This document shows positions 22,066 through 33,491 of a DNA stretch of 64,000 bases, one piece after another. The DNA lies in the NCBI GenBank assembly GCA_019510125.1, contig JAEKKX010000003.1, positions 248,001 to 312,000 on the forward strand, read 5' to 3'. The stretch's first letter is position 1; each line of letters starts with the position of its first letter. Source of the DNA: Lysobacterales bacterium (lineage in GTDB: Bacteria; Pseudomonadota; Gammaproteobacteria; Xanthomonadales; Xanthomonadaceae). A program made the translations under genes and the position numbers. The notes under the pieces are model-generated. The model was not told the origin of the DNA, did no database searches, and saw nothing but the letters and a program-made list of their open reading frames with translations.

Positions 22066-22626
22066 CTAGGCTAACCGAGCCCGGCGGCGAAGCGGGCGAT
22101 CGCGTCGACCGCCGCTGGCGCGCGCGTCCACGCGCATGGCCGCTTCGGCGCGGGCGCGCAGCACCGCGGGCGCGACGGTGTCGAGCGCGTCGCGCAGTTC
22201 GCGTCGCAGCGCAGGCGTCGCCCAGCGACCGAGCAGCGCGAACGACAGCGCCGCCGTCGGCAGCCTCCGCACCGGGGCGATCCGGGCCAGCGCGGCCAGC
22301 GGGGCCGGCGCCGGCACTGGCGCCTTCGCGAACGTGGTCGAGAGCACCAGCCCGCGCAGGTTCGGCGGCGGTTCTGCTGCGAGGGCGATCGCGATCGGTC
22401 CTGAGAACGATTCGCCGAGCAGTACGAAGGCCTCGTCCCGCGGCAGGGCGTCGCGGGCCAGCGCGGTGAGGTCGCGATAGCCCAGCGTCCGGTCGGTCGG
22501 GTAGGCGACCGTCGCGACGCGGGCGAATCCCGCGACGCGGGCGGCGTCGGCGAATCCGGCGAGCAGCCGCGCGGTGCCGTCGAGGCCGGGGAGCACGACC
22601 AGCGCGGTCACGGCCGGCGCGGTCAT
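22066..22626 (-). pseudogene. truncated alpha/beta hydrolase
   Basis: A 186-codon frame starting MTAPAVTALVVLPGLDGTARLL, with the oxyanion region LPGLDGT and the nucleophile elbow GESFSG. An alpha/beta hydrolase needs a downstream aspartate and histidine in the last third; here the product ends at RAEAAMRVDARASGGRRDRPLRRR, an arginine-rich tail with neither. In the next frame bases 22071-22112 (minus strand) read AVDAIARFAAGLG and then a stop, a plausible authentic C-terminus. This fits an internal deletion with a frameshift; a GACGCG repeat lies at the likely junction. The rest of the frame has normal codon use, so the loss may be recent. An alternative is a genuine short protein of unknown role. 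Confidence 0.6.
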
Positions 22627-22649
22627 GACTGGTCCGGCGCGCACAAACG

Positions 22650-22673
22650 AAAAGCCGGGCGAACCCGGCTTTT
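22650..22673 (-). terminator. intrinsic terminator after the aminotransferase gene
   Basis: Perfect inverted repeat AAAAGCCGGG - CGAA - CCCGGCTTTT, 63 bases after the aminotransferase stop and just before the truncated hydrolase. The run of T on either strand makes it potentially bidirectional. Confidence 0.88.
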
Positions 22674-22735
22674 CGCGTCGTCGCATGCGGTCATCGCTTC
22701 GCCTCGTCAGCGTGCGACGAGGCGAAGCGGCGCAC

Positions 22736-24247
22736 TCAGGCCGCGGCGGCCTGCGTCGCCCGCGGACCTTCGAGCAGCGCCCGCTTGATCATCTCGACCA
22801 GCAGGTCCAGCTCGTCCTCGCGCATCGCGAAGTGCGGGGTGAAGCGCAGCGAGTTCTCGCCGCCGTGGATCACGCCGATGCCGTGTTCGCGCATCCATTC
22901 CTCGGTCGAGTCGGTGCCGTAGCCCTTGAAGGCCTTCGACAGCTCGCAGGAGAACAGCAGGCCGGTGCCCTGGACCTTGGTGATCAGGCCCGGCAGCTCG
23001 GCCTTGAGGGCTTCGAGCTTGGCGATCGCCTGCTTGCCGCGCTCGCGGATGTTGGCGCGCAGTTCCGGGGTGAGCTGCGCCAGCACCGCGCAGGCGACGT
23101 CCAGCGCGCGCGGGTTGGTGGTCATGGTGTTGCCGTAGGTGCCCTTGCGGTACAGGCCGGCGGCGCGCGCATTCACGGCGAGCACCGACAGCGGGTACTG
23201 GCCGGCGTTGAGCGCCTTGGAGTAGGTCTCCATGTCCGGCGCCTCGATGCCCTCGAACCCGGGATAGTCGACGATCGAAAGCACGCCGTTGGCGCGCAGG
23301 CCGGCCTGGATCGAGTCGATCAGCAGCAGCGAGCCGTGGGCCTTGGTCAGCGCGCGGGCGAGGTCGTAGAACGCGCGCGGCACCGAGCGGCCGGGGTCGC
23401 CTTCGCCCATCACCGGCTCCAGGAACATCGCCTCGATGAACCAGCCGTTGGCGTCGGCGTCGGCGAACACCTTGCGCAGCGCGTCGGCGTCGTAGGGCTC
23501 GACCGCGATCACGCTGCTCTCGCCGCGGAAGCTGGCGAGGTGCTGCAGGTAGGTCTTGCGGGTGGAATCGGAGTAGAGCGCGGGGCGGTCGGTGCGGCCG
23601 TGGAAGCTGCCCTTGACCACGACGCGCTTGATCGTGCGGCCGGCGTACTGCGCGCCGGGGTCGGTCATCAGCTTGGCGTTGACGTCGGCGATGCGGGCGG
23701 CCAGCGACACCGACTCCGAGCCGGAGTTCAGGCACAGGAACTTGTCGTAGGGGCAGGCGTCGGCGGCGTCGGCGCGACGCGAATGGCCGACCTCGGCGCG
23801 GATCGCGCGGTCGAAGCGCAACTGCGACAGGTTCGGGGTCATGATGTTGGCCATCACCTGCGGCCGGGACATCGCTTCGATCACCGCCTTCGGCGCGTGG
23901 CCGAAGCCGAGCATGCCGTAGCCGCCGGAGTCGTGCAGGACCGCGCCCTTGAGGGTGATCACCCACGGCCCGCGCGCGACGAGGGCGACGTACGGGTTCA
24001 CGGTGTCCTGCGAATAGAAGTTGACGAAGCCGCCCTGGATGGCGACCGCCTGTTCGGCCTCGTCGAGGTCGAGCAGTTCCGGGAACTCGCCGCGGACGCG
24101 GGCGTATTCGTCGCCGGCGGCGGCGATGGCCTCGGCCAGGTCGGGGTGGCTGGCCGCGAAACGCAGCACGGTGGCGTCGTCCAGGCCCCGGGTCCGGCGG
24201 GCGCCGGCGTGGGCGCGCAGCGGGGCGAGCGTGTCGATCAGGGCCAT
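22736..24247 (-). CDS. class III PLP-dependent aminotransferase
   Basis: A 503-aa aminotransferase of fold type I. LCLNSGSESVSLAARIAD is the phosphate-binding N-SG-S region, GSFHGRTDRPALYS follows, IQAGLRANG corresponds to the conserved DEVQxG block, and the PLP lysine is in MYS/YSKALNAGQYPLS. The usual D-E-V-Q is here D-S-I-Q: the aspartate that pairs with the pyridine nitrogen is kept but the next glutamate is serine. The protein is some 60-80 residues longer at the N-terminus than typical ornithine or 4-aminobutyrate aminotransferases, so the substrate is uncertain. The ATG at 24247 has GGAG at 10 bases; the upstream in-frame start at 24262 overlaps it. Divergent from an Lrp/AsnC gene, a probable regulator. 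Confidence 0.85.
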   Translation of the reverse strand: MALIDTLAPLRAHAGARRTRGLDDATVLRFAASHPDLAEAIAAAGDEYARVRGEFPELLDLDEAEQAVAIQGGFVNFYSQDTVNPYVALVARGPWVITLKGAVLHDSGGYGMLGFGHAPKAVIEAMSRPQVMANIMTPNLSQLRFDRAIRAEVGHSRRADAADACPYDKFLCLNSGSESVSLAARIADVNAKLMTDPGAQYAGRTIKRVVVKGSFHGRTDRPALYSDSTRKTYLQHLASFRGESSVIAVEPYDADALRKVFADADANGWFIEAMFLEPVMGEGDPGRSVPRAFYDLARALTKAHGSLLLIDSIQAGLRANGVLSIVDYPGFEGIEAPDMETYSKALNAGQYPLSVLAVNARAAGLYRKGTYGNTMTTNPRALDVACAVLAQLTPELRANIRERGKQAIAKLEALKAELPGLITKVQGTGLLFSCELSKAFKGYGTDSTEEWMREHGIGVIHGGENSLRFTPHFAMREDELDLLVEMIKRALLEGPRATQAAAA

Positions 24248-24375
24248 GAGGTTCTCCAGCACGAGCGGTCGAAAGGTCGAACGCTCTATTATCGCGATCC
24301 GCCGGTCGTTTTTTAGCTGCGATCTGTGCGTTTTTCGTCCATAATTCGTCGAATCGACGAGAAAGGGCGGGCGAA
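24248..24375. promoter_or_regulatory. divergent regulatory region between aminotransferase and Lrp/AsnC genes
   Basis: 128 bases with AT-rich patches unusual for this genome: CTCTATTATCG, GTTTTTTAGC and GTTTTTCGTCCATAATTCG. A CATAAT at 24340-24345 could be the -10 of the regulator, and GATAAT (minus strand, 24288-24293) that of the aminotransferase. The TCGTCGAATCGACGA inverted repeat at 24346-24360 is a candidate operator. Lrp-type regulators often bind between themselves and a divergent target gene; that it does so here is inference. Confidence 0.5.
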
Positions 24376-24807
24376 ATGAAATTGACCGACACCGATCAGC
24401 AGTTGCTTTCGCTGCTGCGCGAGAACGCCCGCGCCTCCACCGCGCAGATCGCGCGCCGGCTCGGGCTGTCGCGCACCACCGTCCAGAGCCGGATCGAGCG
24501 GCTGGAGCGCGAGGGCGTGATCAGCGGCTACACCGTCCGCGTCCACGAGGAATACGAGCGCGGCCAGGTGCGCGCGCACATCATGATCGCGGTCCAGCCC
24601 AAGCAGATGACCGCGGTCGTCGCGGCGCTGAAGGCGATGCCCGAACTGCGTTCGCTGCATTCGGTCAGCGGCGTCTACGACCTGATCGCGATCGGCGCGG
24701 TGTCGGACGTCGGCGCCTGGGACGTGCTGACCGACCGCATCGGCGCGATCGAGGGCGTGGAGCGCACGACCTCGTCGATCGTGCTGTCGACCAAGTTCGA
24801 GCGCTGA
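24376..24807 (+). CDS. Lrp/AsnC family transcriptional regulator
   Basis: A 143-aa DNA-binding protein. The N-terminal helix-turn-helix is [47 protein letters not shown] in outline (residues 2-48), followed by SGYTVRV and a C-terminal ligand-sensing ACT-like (RAM) domain with [13 protein letters not shown]. Such proteins form octamers and respond to amino acids. The divergent aminotransferase and the oxygenase starting 7 bases downstream are the likely targets or partners. Confidence 0.93.
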   Translation: MKLTDTDQQLLSLLRENARASTAQIARRLGLSRTTVQSRIERLEREGVISGYTVRVHEEYERGQVRAHIMIAVQPKQMTAVVAALKAMPELRSLHSVSGVYDLIAIGAVSDVGAWDVLTDRIGAIEGVERTTSSIVLSTKFER

Positions 24808-24814
24808 GGCCGCC

Positions 24815-25846
24815 ATGTCCGACGCCGCCGTCGCGGAGACGCTGCCGGTCGTCGACATCGCGCCGATGCGCGCCGCGCCCGGCCGCGGCGACCCGGCGGC
24901 GCGGGCGCGGGTGGCGGCGCAGGTCGCCGACGCCTGCCGCGCGCACGGCTTCTTCTACATTGCCGGGCACGGCATCGACGACGCGCTGCAGGCAGCCCTG
25001 CGCGAGGCCGCGCAGGCGTTCTTCGCGCTGCCGGAGGACGAGAAACTGCGGATCGACATGCCGCGCGGCGGCCGGGCGTGGCGCGGGTATTTCCCGGTCG
25101 GCGGCGAGCTGACCAGCGGCCGGCCGGATCGCAAGGAAGGCGTCTACTTCGGCGCCGAACTGCCGCCGGACGACCCGCGCGTCGTCGCCGGCTGGCCGCT
25201 GCACGGCGCCAACCTCTGGCCCGAACGTCCGGCCGCGCTGCGCGAGTCGGTGACCGCGTACATGGCGTCCGCCGTCGAGGCCGGGCAGGCGGTGCTGGCC
25301 GCGATCGCGCTCGGCCTCGGCCTGGAGGAGGACTGGTTCCGGCGCCACTACACCGCCGACCCGACGGTGCTGTTCCGGATGTTCCACTACCCGCCGCAGC
25401 CGGCCGACGCCGACGACTGGGGCGTGGGCGAGCACACCGACTACGGCCTGCTGACCCTGCTGCTGCAGGACGACGTGCCCGGGCTGCAGGTGCGCACGCC
25501 GCGCGGCTGGATCGACGCGCCGCCGCTGCCGGGCACGCTGGTGTGCAACCTCGGCGACATGCTCGACCGGCTCACCGGCGGCACCTGCCGCTCCACGCCG
25601 CACCGGGTGCGCAACGCGACCGGCCGCGAGCGCTACTCCTTCCCGCTGTTCCTCGACCCGGCGTTCACCGCCCGGGTGACGCCGCTGCCCGGCCACGCCC
25701 GCATCGACCCGGCGCAGGTGGCGGCCGATCGCGCCGACCGCTGGGACGGCGCCAGCGTGCTCGCGCCGTTCGACGGCTGCTACGGCGACTACCTGCTGGG
25801 CAAGGTCGGCCGGGTGTTCCCCGGCCTGCACGCGCAGGTGGTCTGA
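24815..25846 (+). CDS. 2-oxoglutarate/Fe(II)-dependent oxygenase, isopenicillin-N-synthase-like
   Basis: A 343-aa oxidoreductase. The N-terminal PVVDIAPM and [15 protein letters not shown] are the DIOX_N part; the double-stranded beta-helix core has the iron ligands H and D in GEHTDYG (about residues 207-209) and the histidine in STPHRV, and [10 protein letters not shown] carries the arginine and serine that bind 2-oxoglutarate. The family includes plant-type and fungal oxygenases of specialised metabolism, so the substrate is open. It starts 7 bases after the Lrp/AsnC gene, suggesting a regulator-oxygenase transcript next to the divergent aminotransferase; together they may act on one amino compound. 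Confidence 0.88.
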   Translation: MSDAAVAETLPVVDIAPMRAAPGRGDPAARARVAAQVADACRAHGFFYIAGHGIDDALQAALREAAQAFFALPEDEKLRIDMPRGGRAWRGYFPVGGELTSGRPDRKEGVYFGAELPPDDPRVVAGWPLHGANLWPERPAALRESVTAYMASAVEAGQAVLAAIALGLGLEEDWFRRHYTADPTVLFRMFHYPPQPADADDWGVGEHTDYGLLTLLLQDDVPGLQVRTPRGWIDAPPLPGTLVCNLGDMLDRLTGGTCRSTPHRVRNATGRERYSFPLFLDPAFTARVTPLPGHARIDPAQVAADRADRWDGASVLAPFDGCYGDYLLGKVGRVFPGLHAQVV

Positions 25847-25916
25847 GCGGCGGTCGCCCGGGAGCGGCCGTGCGGGCGGGGCGGCTTACAATGCGCGCCC
25901 CGGAATCCTGTCGCCC

Positions 25917-26990
25917 ATGAAGAAATCCGACTTCCATTTCGACCTGCCGGCCGAACTGATCGCGCAGGCGCCGCTGGCCGAGCGCTCCGCCAGCCGCCTG
26001 CTGGTGGTGCCGCCGGCGCCGGCCGCGTTCGACGATCGCGGCGTGCGCGACCTGCCGGCGCTGCTGCAGCCGGGCGACCTGCTGGTGTTCAACGACACCC
26101 GGGTGATCCCGGCGCGGCTGTTCGGGCAGAAGGCGACCGGCGGCCGGGTCGAGATCCTGATCGAGCGCCTGCTGGCGGACAACGAGGCGCGGGCGCAGAT
26201 CGGCGCCAGCAAGTCGCCGAAGCCCGGCGGGCGGATCGCCCTGGACGCCGGCGGCGAGGCCGAGGTGCTGGGCCGCGACGGCGAGTTCTACCACCTGCGC
26301 TTCCACCTCGACGAAGGCCTGGAGTCGTGGCTGCTGCACGCCGGCCGCCTGCCGCTGCCGCCGTACATCCAGCGCGAGCCCGGGGTCGACGACCGCGAGC
26401 GCTACCAGACCGTGTTCGCGAAGGAAGTCGGCGCGGTCGCCGCGCCCACCGCGGGCCTGCATTTCGACGAGCCCCTGCTGCAGGCGCTGCGCGATCGCGG
26501 GGTCGAATCCGGCCACGTCACCCTGCACGTCGGCGCCGGCACGTTCCAGCCGATGCGCGCCGACGACGTGCGCGACCACCACATGCACAGCGAGTGGCTG
26601 AACGTCGGCGCCGAACTGGTCGCGCAGGTGCGGCGCACGCGCGAGCGCGGCGGGCGCGTGGTCGCGGTCGGGACCACGGTGGTGCGCGCGCTCGAAAGCG
26701 CCATGCGCACCCACGCCGACGGCACCCGCGAGCTGCAGCCGTTCGCCGGCGAGACCCGCATCTTCATCTTCCCCGGCTACCGCATCCGCAGCGTCGACGC
26801 GCTGGTCACCAATTTCCACCTGCCGGAAAGCACGCTGCTGATGCTGGTGTCGGCGTTCGCAGGCCGCGAGCGCATCCTCGCCGCCTACCGGCACGCGGTC
26901 GACCGGCGCTACCGCTTCTTCAGCTACGGCGACGCGATGCTGCTGTGGCCGCAGTCCGACGCCGCCGGAGACGCCGCGCATGCGCCTTGA
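25917..26990 (+). CDS. queA: S-adenosylmethionine:tRNA ribosyltransferase-isomerase QueA
   Basis: Builds the epoxyqueuosine ring from the ribosyl part of AdoMet on tRNAs carrying preQ1. The product is 357 aa. [19 protein letters not shown] starts the protein; [38 protein letters not shown], THVxxGTFQP-like [10 protein letters not shown], and [20 protein letters not shown] are typical. Works in the same pathway as tgt about 2 kb downstream. The last 11 bases overlap the start of the flavin reductase-like gene. Confidence 0.98.
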   Translation: MKKSDFHFDLPAELIAQAPLAERSASRLLVVPPAPAAFDDRGVRDLPALLQPGDLLVFNDTRVIPARLFGQKATGGRVEILIERLLADNEARAQIGASKSPKPGGRIALDAGGEAEVLGRDGEFYHLRFHLDEGLESWLLHAGRLPLPPYIQREPGVDDRERYQTVFAKEVGAVAAPTAGLHFDEPLLQALRDRGVESGHVTLHVGAGTFQPMRADDVRDHHMHSEWLNVGAELVAQVRRTRERGGRVVAVGTTVVRALESAMRTHADGTRELQPFAGETRIFIFPGYRIRSVDALVTNFHLPESTLLMLVSAFAGRERILAAYRHAVDRRYRFFSYGDAMLLWPQSDAAGDAAHAP

Positions 26991-27588
26991 TTTCGCCGCG
27001 CTCAACGCCGCGGAGGCGTACCGCTGGATGACCGCGACGGTGACCCCGCGGCCGATCGCCTGGGTGTCGACGCGCTCGGCCGACGGCGTCGACAACCTCG
27101 CGCCCTTCAGCTTCTTCCAGGTGGTCTGCGACGCGCCGCCGACGCTGCTGCTGAGCCTCGGCCCGCGCGCCGACGGCAGCGAGAAGGACACGCTGCGCAA
27201 CCTGCGCGAGCGCGGCGAACTGGTGATCCAGCTCGTGTCCGCGGCGCAGGCGGCGACGATGAACGCGACCTCGGCCTCGTTCCCGCATGGCGTCAGCGAG
27301 TTCGAGCGGTGCGGCGTGGCGTCGCTGCCGGCCGAGCGGGTGGCGCCGCCGCGGGTCGCCGGCGCGCCGGTGGCGTTCGAGTGCCGGCTCGCGGCGATCC
27401 AGCCGTATCCGGCCGCGCATCCGAGTCATCACCTGGTGTTCGCCGAGGTCCTGCTGGCGCACATCGACGACGCGGTGCTGGCCGACGCCCGCCACGTCGA
27501 TCCGCTCAAGCTCGATCTGGTCGGCCGCCTCGGCGGCACCGGCTACGCGACCACCCGCGACCTGATCCATCTGCGCCGTCCGGCCTGA
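26980..27588 (+). CDS. flavin reductase-like protein (FMN-binding split barrel)
   Basis: A 202-aa protein of the flavin reductase/DUF-like FMN-binding split-barrel family. [20 protein letters not shown] is the family N-terminus, [22 protein letters not shown] and [18 protein letters not shown] follow, and [17 protein letters not shown] is at the end. Members bind FMN and reduce flavins or act with unknown substrates. The start at 26980 lies inside the end of queA (11-base overlap), so coupling is likely. No link to queuosine chemistry is known. Confidence 0.85.
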   Translation: MRLDFAALNAAEAYRWMTATVTPRPIAWVSTRSADGVDNLAPFSFFQVVCDAPPTLLLSLGPRADGSEKDTLRNLRERGELVIQLVSAAQAATMNATSASFPHGVSEFERCGVASLPAERVAPPRVAGAPVAFECRLAAIQPYPAAHPSHHLVFAEVLLAHIDDAVLADARHVDPLKLDLVGRLGGTGYATTRDLIHLRRPA

Positions 27589-27646
27589 CCGCGGTTCGCG
27601 CCGATGCCACGGGCCGCGGCGGTTGCCGGCGTCGGGGCCGGAGCGC

Positions 27647-29852
<2,206 letters not shown>

Positions 29853-29991
29853 ACTTTCGGCCGGCGGGGCGGTCACGGAAGGGCCCCGGGCACGCCCCGG
29901 CGGGCCACGCCGGTCGGCGGGGGACGCGGTTGAAAGCCCGCGCCCCGGCCCGCATGGCATAATCCCCTGCTGTCTTGCGAACGGACCCGAA

Positions 29992-30330
29992 ATGAATCCG
30001 CTTGATTTCCTGATTTCCCCGGCCTATGCCCAGGCCGCCGCTCCCGCCGCCGCCCCGGGGCTGGGGACGATGCTGCTGCCGATCCTCGTGATCGGCGCGA
30101 TGCTGTTCTTCATGACCCGCCAGCAGTCCCGGCGCGCGAAGGACCACAAGGCGATGCTGGACAAGCTGGCCAAGGGCGACGAGGTCATCACCACCGGCGG
30201 CATCGCCGGCGTGGTCCGCGAGATCGGCGAGAGCTTCATCAGCGTCGAAGTGGCCGACAACGTGCGGATCCGCGTGCAGAAGGGCGCGATCGGCCACGTG
30301 TTGCCCAAGGGCACCCTCAAGTCGTCGTGA
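29992..30330 (+). CDS. yajC: Sec translocon accessory protein YajC
   Basis: A 112-aa inner-membrane protein that associates with SecDF. The N-terminal segment MNPLDFLISPAYAQAAA is family-typical; one membrane helix spans about residues 23-41 (GTMLLPILVIGAMLFFM), followed by TRQQSRRAKDHKAMLDKLAKGDEVI in outline and GGIAGVVREIGESFISVEV. Between tgt and yajC lie 139 very GC-rich bases with a CATAAT at 29958-29963 that may be a -10. Confidence 0.97.
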   Translation: MNPLDFLISPAYAQAAAPAAAPGLGTMLLPILVIGAMLFFMTRQQSRRAKDHKAMLDKLAKGDEVITTGGIAGVVREIGESFISVEVADNVRIRVQKGAIGHVLPKGTLKSS

Positions 30331-30399
30331 TGCACCCGTTCTGATCCTCCGATTCCAACCGTAATGCGGCCGGTCGGACGACCGGACGCGGTGGCCGTC

Positions 30400-32298
30400 A
30401 TGCTCGAATATTCCCGCTCGAAATACATCGCGATCCTGCTGGTGATGCTGATCAGCGCGCTCTACGCGCTGCCCAACATCTTCCCGCAGGATCCCTCGGT
30501 GCAGATCACCGCCACCCGCGGCGCGCAGATCGACGACGCCCTCAAGCAGCGCGTCGCGACCCTGCTCAAGCAGGACGGCATCGTGCCCAAGTCGATCGAG
30601 CCCCAGGGCGACAACCTGCTGGTGCGCACCGGCAATCCCGACGTGCAGAGCAAGGCCGCCGACCACCTGCGCTCGGAGCTCGGCGACAACTACGTGGTCG
30701 CGATGAACCTCGCCTCGAACACCCCGGGCTGGCTGTCGGCGATCGGCGCGCGGCCGATGCCGCTGGGCCTCGACCTGCAGGGCGGCGTCCACTTCCTGAT
30801 GGAGGTCGACAAGAAGTCGGCGATCGACCGCCGGTTCGAGATCTACCTCTCCGACATCCGCGGCGCGCTGCGCGAGAAGGGCGTGGACTACGCCTCGGTC
30901 GAGCGCAGCGGCGAAAAGCAGATCGTGGTCACCCTGAACAAGGCCGCCGACGTCCAGCCGGCGCAGGCGCTGGTGCAGAAGACCCTCAACGCCGCGGTCG
31001 TCGACGCCGGCGCGCTCGCCGCCTCGCGCGCGTTCACCTTCGAGACCTCGGGCGACACCGTGCGGATCGGGGTGTCCGACGAAATGATCCGGCAGATGAC
31101 GCTCAACGCGATCGAGCAGAACCTCGGCACCCTGCGCAACCGCATCAACTCGCTCGGCGTGGCCGAGCCGGTGATCCAGCGCCAGGGCGCCGACCGGGTC
31201 ATGGTGCAGTTGCCGGGCGTGCAGGACACCGCCGAGGCCAAGCGCATCCTCGGCGCCACCGCCACCCTCGAATACCGCGCGGTGGTCGACGGCAACGCGG
31301 TCGACGCGCGCGACACCGGCAACGTGCCGCCGAACGCGCGCCTGTACAACCGGCGCGTCACCGGCCCCGACGGCAAGCCGATCCCGATCCTGCTGAGCAA
31401 GCGGATCATCGTGTCCGGCGACGACATGGCCGACGCCCGCACCTCGGTCGACAACAACGGCCTGCCCGCGGTCTCGGTCAACCTCAACACCGCCGGCGGC
31501 CAGCGCATGCTGCAGTTCACCACCGACAACGTCGGCAAGCCGATGGCGGTGGTCTACATCGAGCGCGTGCCGCGCGTGCGCACGATCGACGGCAAGGAAG
31601 AGAAGTACTTCGAGGTCCGCGAGGAGGTCATTTCGGTCGCCACCATCCAGGGCGTGTTCGGCAAGCAGTTCCAGACCACCGGCCTGCAGCAGAAGGAAGC
31701 CGAGGACCTGTCGAAGCTGCTCAAGGCCGGCGCGCTCGCCGCGCCGATGGACTTCGTCGAGGAGCGCACCGTCGGCCCCAGCCTGGGCAAGCAGAACATC
31801 GAGCGCGGCCTCAAGGCCGTGGTCTTCTCGTTCCTGTTCGCGCTGGGCTTCTTCCTGTTCTACTACCGCATGTTCGGCGTCATCACCTGCATCGCGCTGC
31901 TGCTGAACCTGCTGATGGTGTTCGCGCTGATGTCGGTGTTCGGCGCGACGATGAGCCTGCCCGGCCTCGCCGGCATCGCGCTCACCGTCGGCATGTCGGT
32001 GGACGCCAACGTGCTGATCAACGAACGCATACGCGAGGAGTTGCGCGCCGGACTGCCGGCGCAGAAGGCGATCGCCGAGGGCTACGACCGCGCGTCGGGC
32101 ACCATCCTCGACGCCAACATCACCGCCTTCCTGGCCGGCCTGGCGATGTTCGCCTTCGGCACCGGCCCGCTCAAGGGCTTCGGCGTGACCACGATGCTCG
32201 GCATCGCGACCTCGGCGTACACCGCCGTGTCCGTGTCGCGCGGCATCGCCACGCTGATCTACGGCCGCCGCCGCAAGCTGCAGTCCATCGCGATCTGA
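30400..32298 (+). CDS. secD: protein translocase subunit SecD
   Basis: RND-family subunit that uses the proton gradient to help protein export. The product is 632 aa from the ATG at 30400 (MLEYSRSKYIAILLVM); the in-frame ATG at 30364 adds twelve residues without family similarity. One membrane helix at the N-terminus is followed by a large periplasmic part with LGLDLQGGVHFLMEVD (D1) and the P1 head, then five helices beginning at about residue 470 (VVFSFLFALGFFLFYY). TVGMSVDANVLINERIREE carries the conserved D in helix 4. secF follows after 13 bases. Confidence 0.97.
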   Translation: MLEYSRSKYIAILLVMLISALYALPNIFPQDPSVQITATRGAQIDDALKQRVATLLKQDGIVPKSIEPQGDNLLVRTGNPDVQSKAADHLRSELGDNYVVAMNLASNTPGWLSAIGARPMPLGLDLQGGVHFLMEVDKKSAIDRRFEIYLSDIRGALREKGVDYASVERSGEKQIVVTLNKAADVQPAQALVQKTLNAAVVDAGALAASRAFTFETSGDTVRIGVSDEMIRQMTLNAIEQNLGTLRNRINSLGVAEPVIQRQGADRVMVQLPGVQDTAEAKRILGATATLEYRAVVDGNAVDARDTGNVPPNARLYNRRVTGPDGKPIPILLSKRIIVSGDDMADARTSVDNNGLPAVSVNLNTAGGQRMLQFTTDNVGKPMAVVYIERVPRVRTIDGKEEKYFEVREEVISVATIQGVFGKQFQTTGLQQKEAEDLSKLLKAGALAAPMDFVEERTVGPSLGKQNIERGLKAVVFSFLFALGFFLFYYRMFGVITCIALLLNLLMVFALMSVFGATMSLPGLAGIALTVGMSVDANVLINERIREELRAGLPAQKAIAEGYDRASGTILDANITAFLAGLAMFAFGTGPLKGFGVTTMLGIATSAYTAVSVSRGIATLIYGRRRKLQSIAI

Positions 32299-32311
32299 GG
32301 GAACCGAGTCC

Positions 32312-33274
32312 ATGAAACCCTTCAACGTGTTCCCCTACGACAGCCACATCGACTTCATGCGCCTGCGCATGATCTCGCTGGCCGTGGCCGCCCTCATCAT
32401 GTTCGTCGGCATCGGCGCCATGTTCACCAAGGGCTTCAACTTCGCGCTGGACTTCACCGGCGGCGTCGGCGTCGAACTGGCGTACGACAAGCCGGTCGAC
32501 GTCGAGGGCGTGCGCGATCGCCTGGAGAAGGCCGGCTATCCCGGCGCCCAGGTGCAGACGTTCGGCAGCGGCAACGATCTGCTGATCCGCCTGCGCGACG
32601 AATCCCCGACGAAGTCCGCCGACGGCAGCGTCAACACCCAGAGCATCGCCGAGAAGGTGCGCGTCGCGGCGTCCGAGCCGGGCAACGCCGCGCGCAAGCT
32701 CAACAGCGACGAGATCAGCCCCCAGGTCGGGCGCGAACTGGCCGAGAACGGCATCTACGCGCTGCTGTTCGTGGTGCTCGGCTTCCTGGTCTACATCTCG
32801 TTCCGGTTCGAGTGGAAGTTCGCGGTCGCGGCGATCATCACGACCCTGCACGACGTGGTGGTGGTCGCGGGCTGGTTCGCGATCTCCGGGCACGAGTTCG
32901 ACCTCACGGTACTCGCGGGCGTGCTGTCGGTGATGGGCTACTCGATCAACGACACCATCGTGGTGTTCGACCGCGTCCGCGAGAACTTCCGCGGCATGCG
33001 CGCGACCCCGGCCGAGGTGCTGAACCGCTCGGTCAACCAGACCCTGTCGCGCACGGTGATCACCTCGTTCGTGGCGTTCCTCACCGTGCTGGCGCTGTAC
33101 ATCTACGGTGGCGGCTCGCTGCAGGGCATGGCGGAATCGCAGATGCTCGGCATCATCATCGGCACCCTGTCCTCGATCTTCGTCGCCTGCCCGCTGCTGA
33201 TGTGGCTGGGCGTGACCAAGCAGGACCTGCTGCCGAATGCGCGCGACGAGGCGGCGCTGGCGCGTCGCCCCTGA
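32312..33274 (+). CDS. secF: protein translocase subunit SecF
   Basis: Partner of SecD. The product is 320 aa with six predicted helices. The N-terminal KPFNVFPYDSHIDFMRLRMI leads into helix 1, and FTKGFNFALDFTGGVGVEL is the conserved D1-like motif. After the periplasmic loop, helices at about 145-165, 170-188, 193-213 (DLTVLAGVLSVMGYSINDTIVVFDRVREN), 245-265 and 270-290 follow, the third carrying the SINDTIVVFDR signature. The stop is followed by an intrinsic terminator. Confidence 0.97.
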   Translation: MKPFNVFPYDSHIDFMRLRMISLAVAALIMFVGIGAMFTKGFNFALDFTGGVGVELAYDKPVDVEGVRDRLEKAGYPGAQVQTFGSGNDLLIRLRDESPTKSADGSVNTQSIAEKVRVAASEPGNAARKLNSDEISPQVGRELAENGIYALLFVVLGFLVYISFRFEWKFAVAAIITTLHDVVVVAGWFAISGHEFDLTVLAGVLSVMGYSINDTIVVFDRVRENFRGMRATPAEVLNRSVNQTLSRTVITSFVAFLTVLALYIYGGGSLQGMAESQMLGIIIGTLSSIFVACPLLMWLGVTKQDLLPNARDEAALARRP

Positions 33275-33290
33275 TCGCCGGGGCATCGTC

Positions 33291-33328
33291 CACGAAAAAG
33301 GCCGCGCATTGCGCGGCCTTTTTCGTGG
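33291..33328 (+). terminator. intrinsic terminator of the tgt-yajC-secD-secF operon
   Basis: Long near-perfect inverted repeat: CACGAAAAAGGCCGCGC, then ATT, then its complement GCGCGGCCTTTTTCGTG. The T run within the right arm serves as the tail. It can function in both directions. Confidence 0.9.
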
Positions 33329-33368
33329 GACGGTTCGTCAGAGATGGACCAAGCCGCTGTTTCGCCCG

Positions 33369-33472
33369 GTAGAGCGGCCTTCAGGCCGCTGCCTGTTCGG
33401 GATGCGACCTCGCGATGCGACGACGGTGGCCGGATGTACGGCAAAAGAGCAGCGGCCTGAAGGCCGCTCTAC
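33369..33472. repeat. second inverted pair of SMAG-like REP elements
   Basis: Units at 33369-33392 and 33449-33472 in opposite orientation, base-for-base the same 24-base sequence as the pair near 21256. The 56-base spacer between them is unrelated to the first spacer. It sits between the secF terminator and the 3' end of suhB, i.e. between two convergent genes, a usual site for REP pairs. Confidence 0.87.
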
Positions 33473-33491
33473 CGGAAGCGGAGCGGATCGC

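Noticed and set aside
29951..29970. Sigma-54-like TGGCATAATCCCCTGC upstream of yajC
   Set aside because: The GC element at -12 lacks the needed TTGC spacing; the CATAAT part is more likely a sigma-70 -10.
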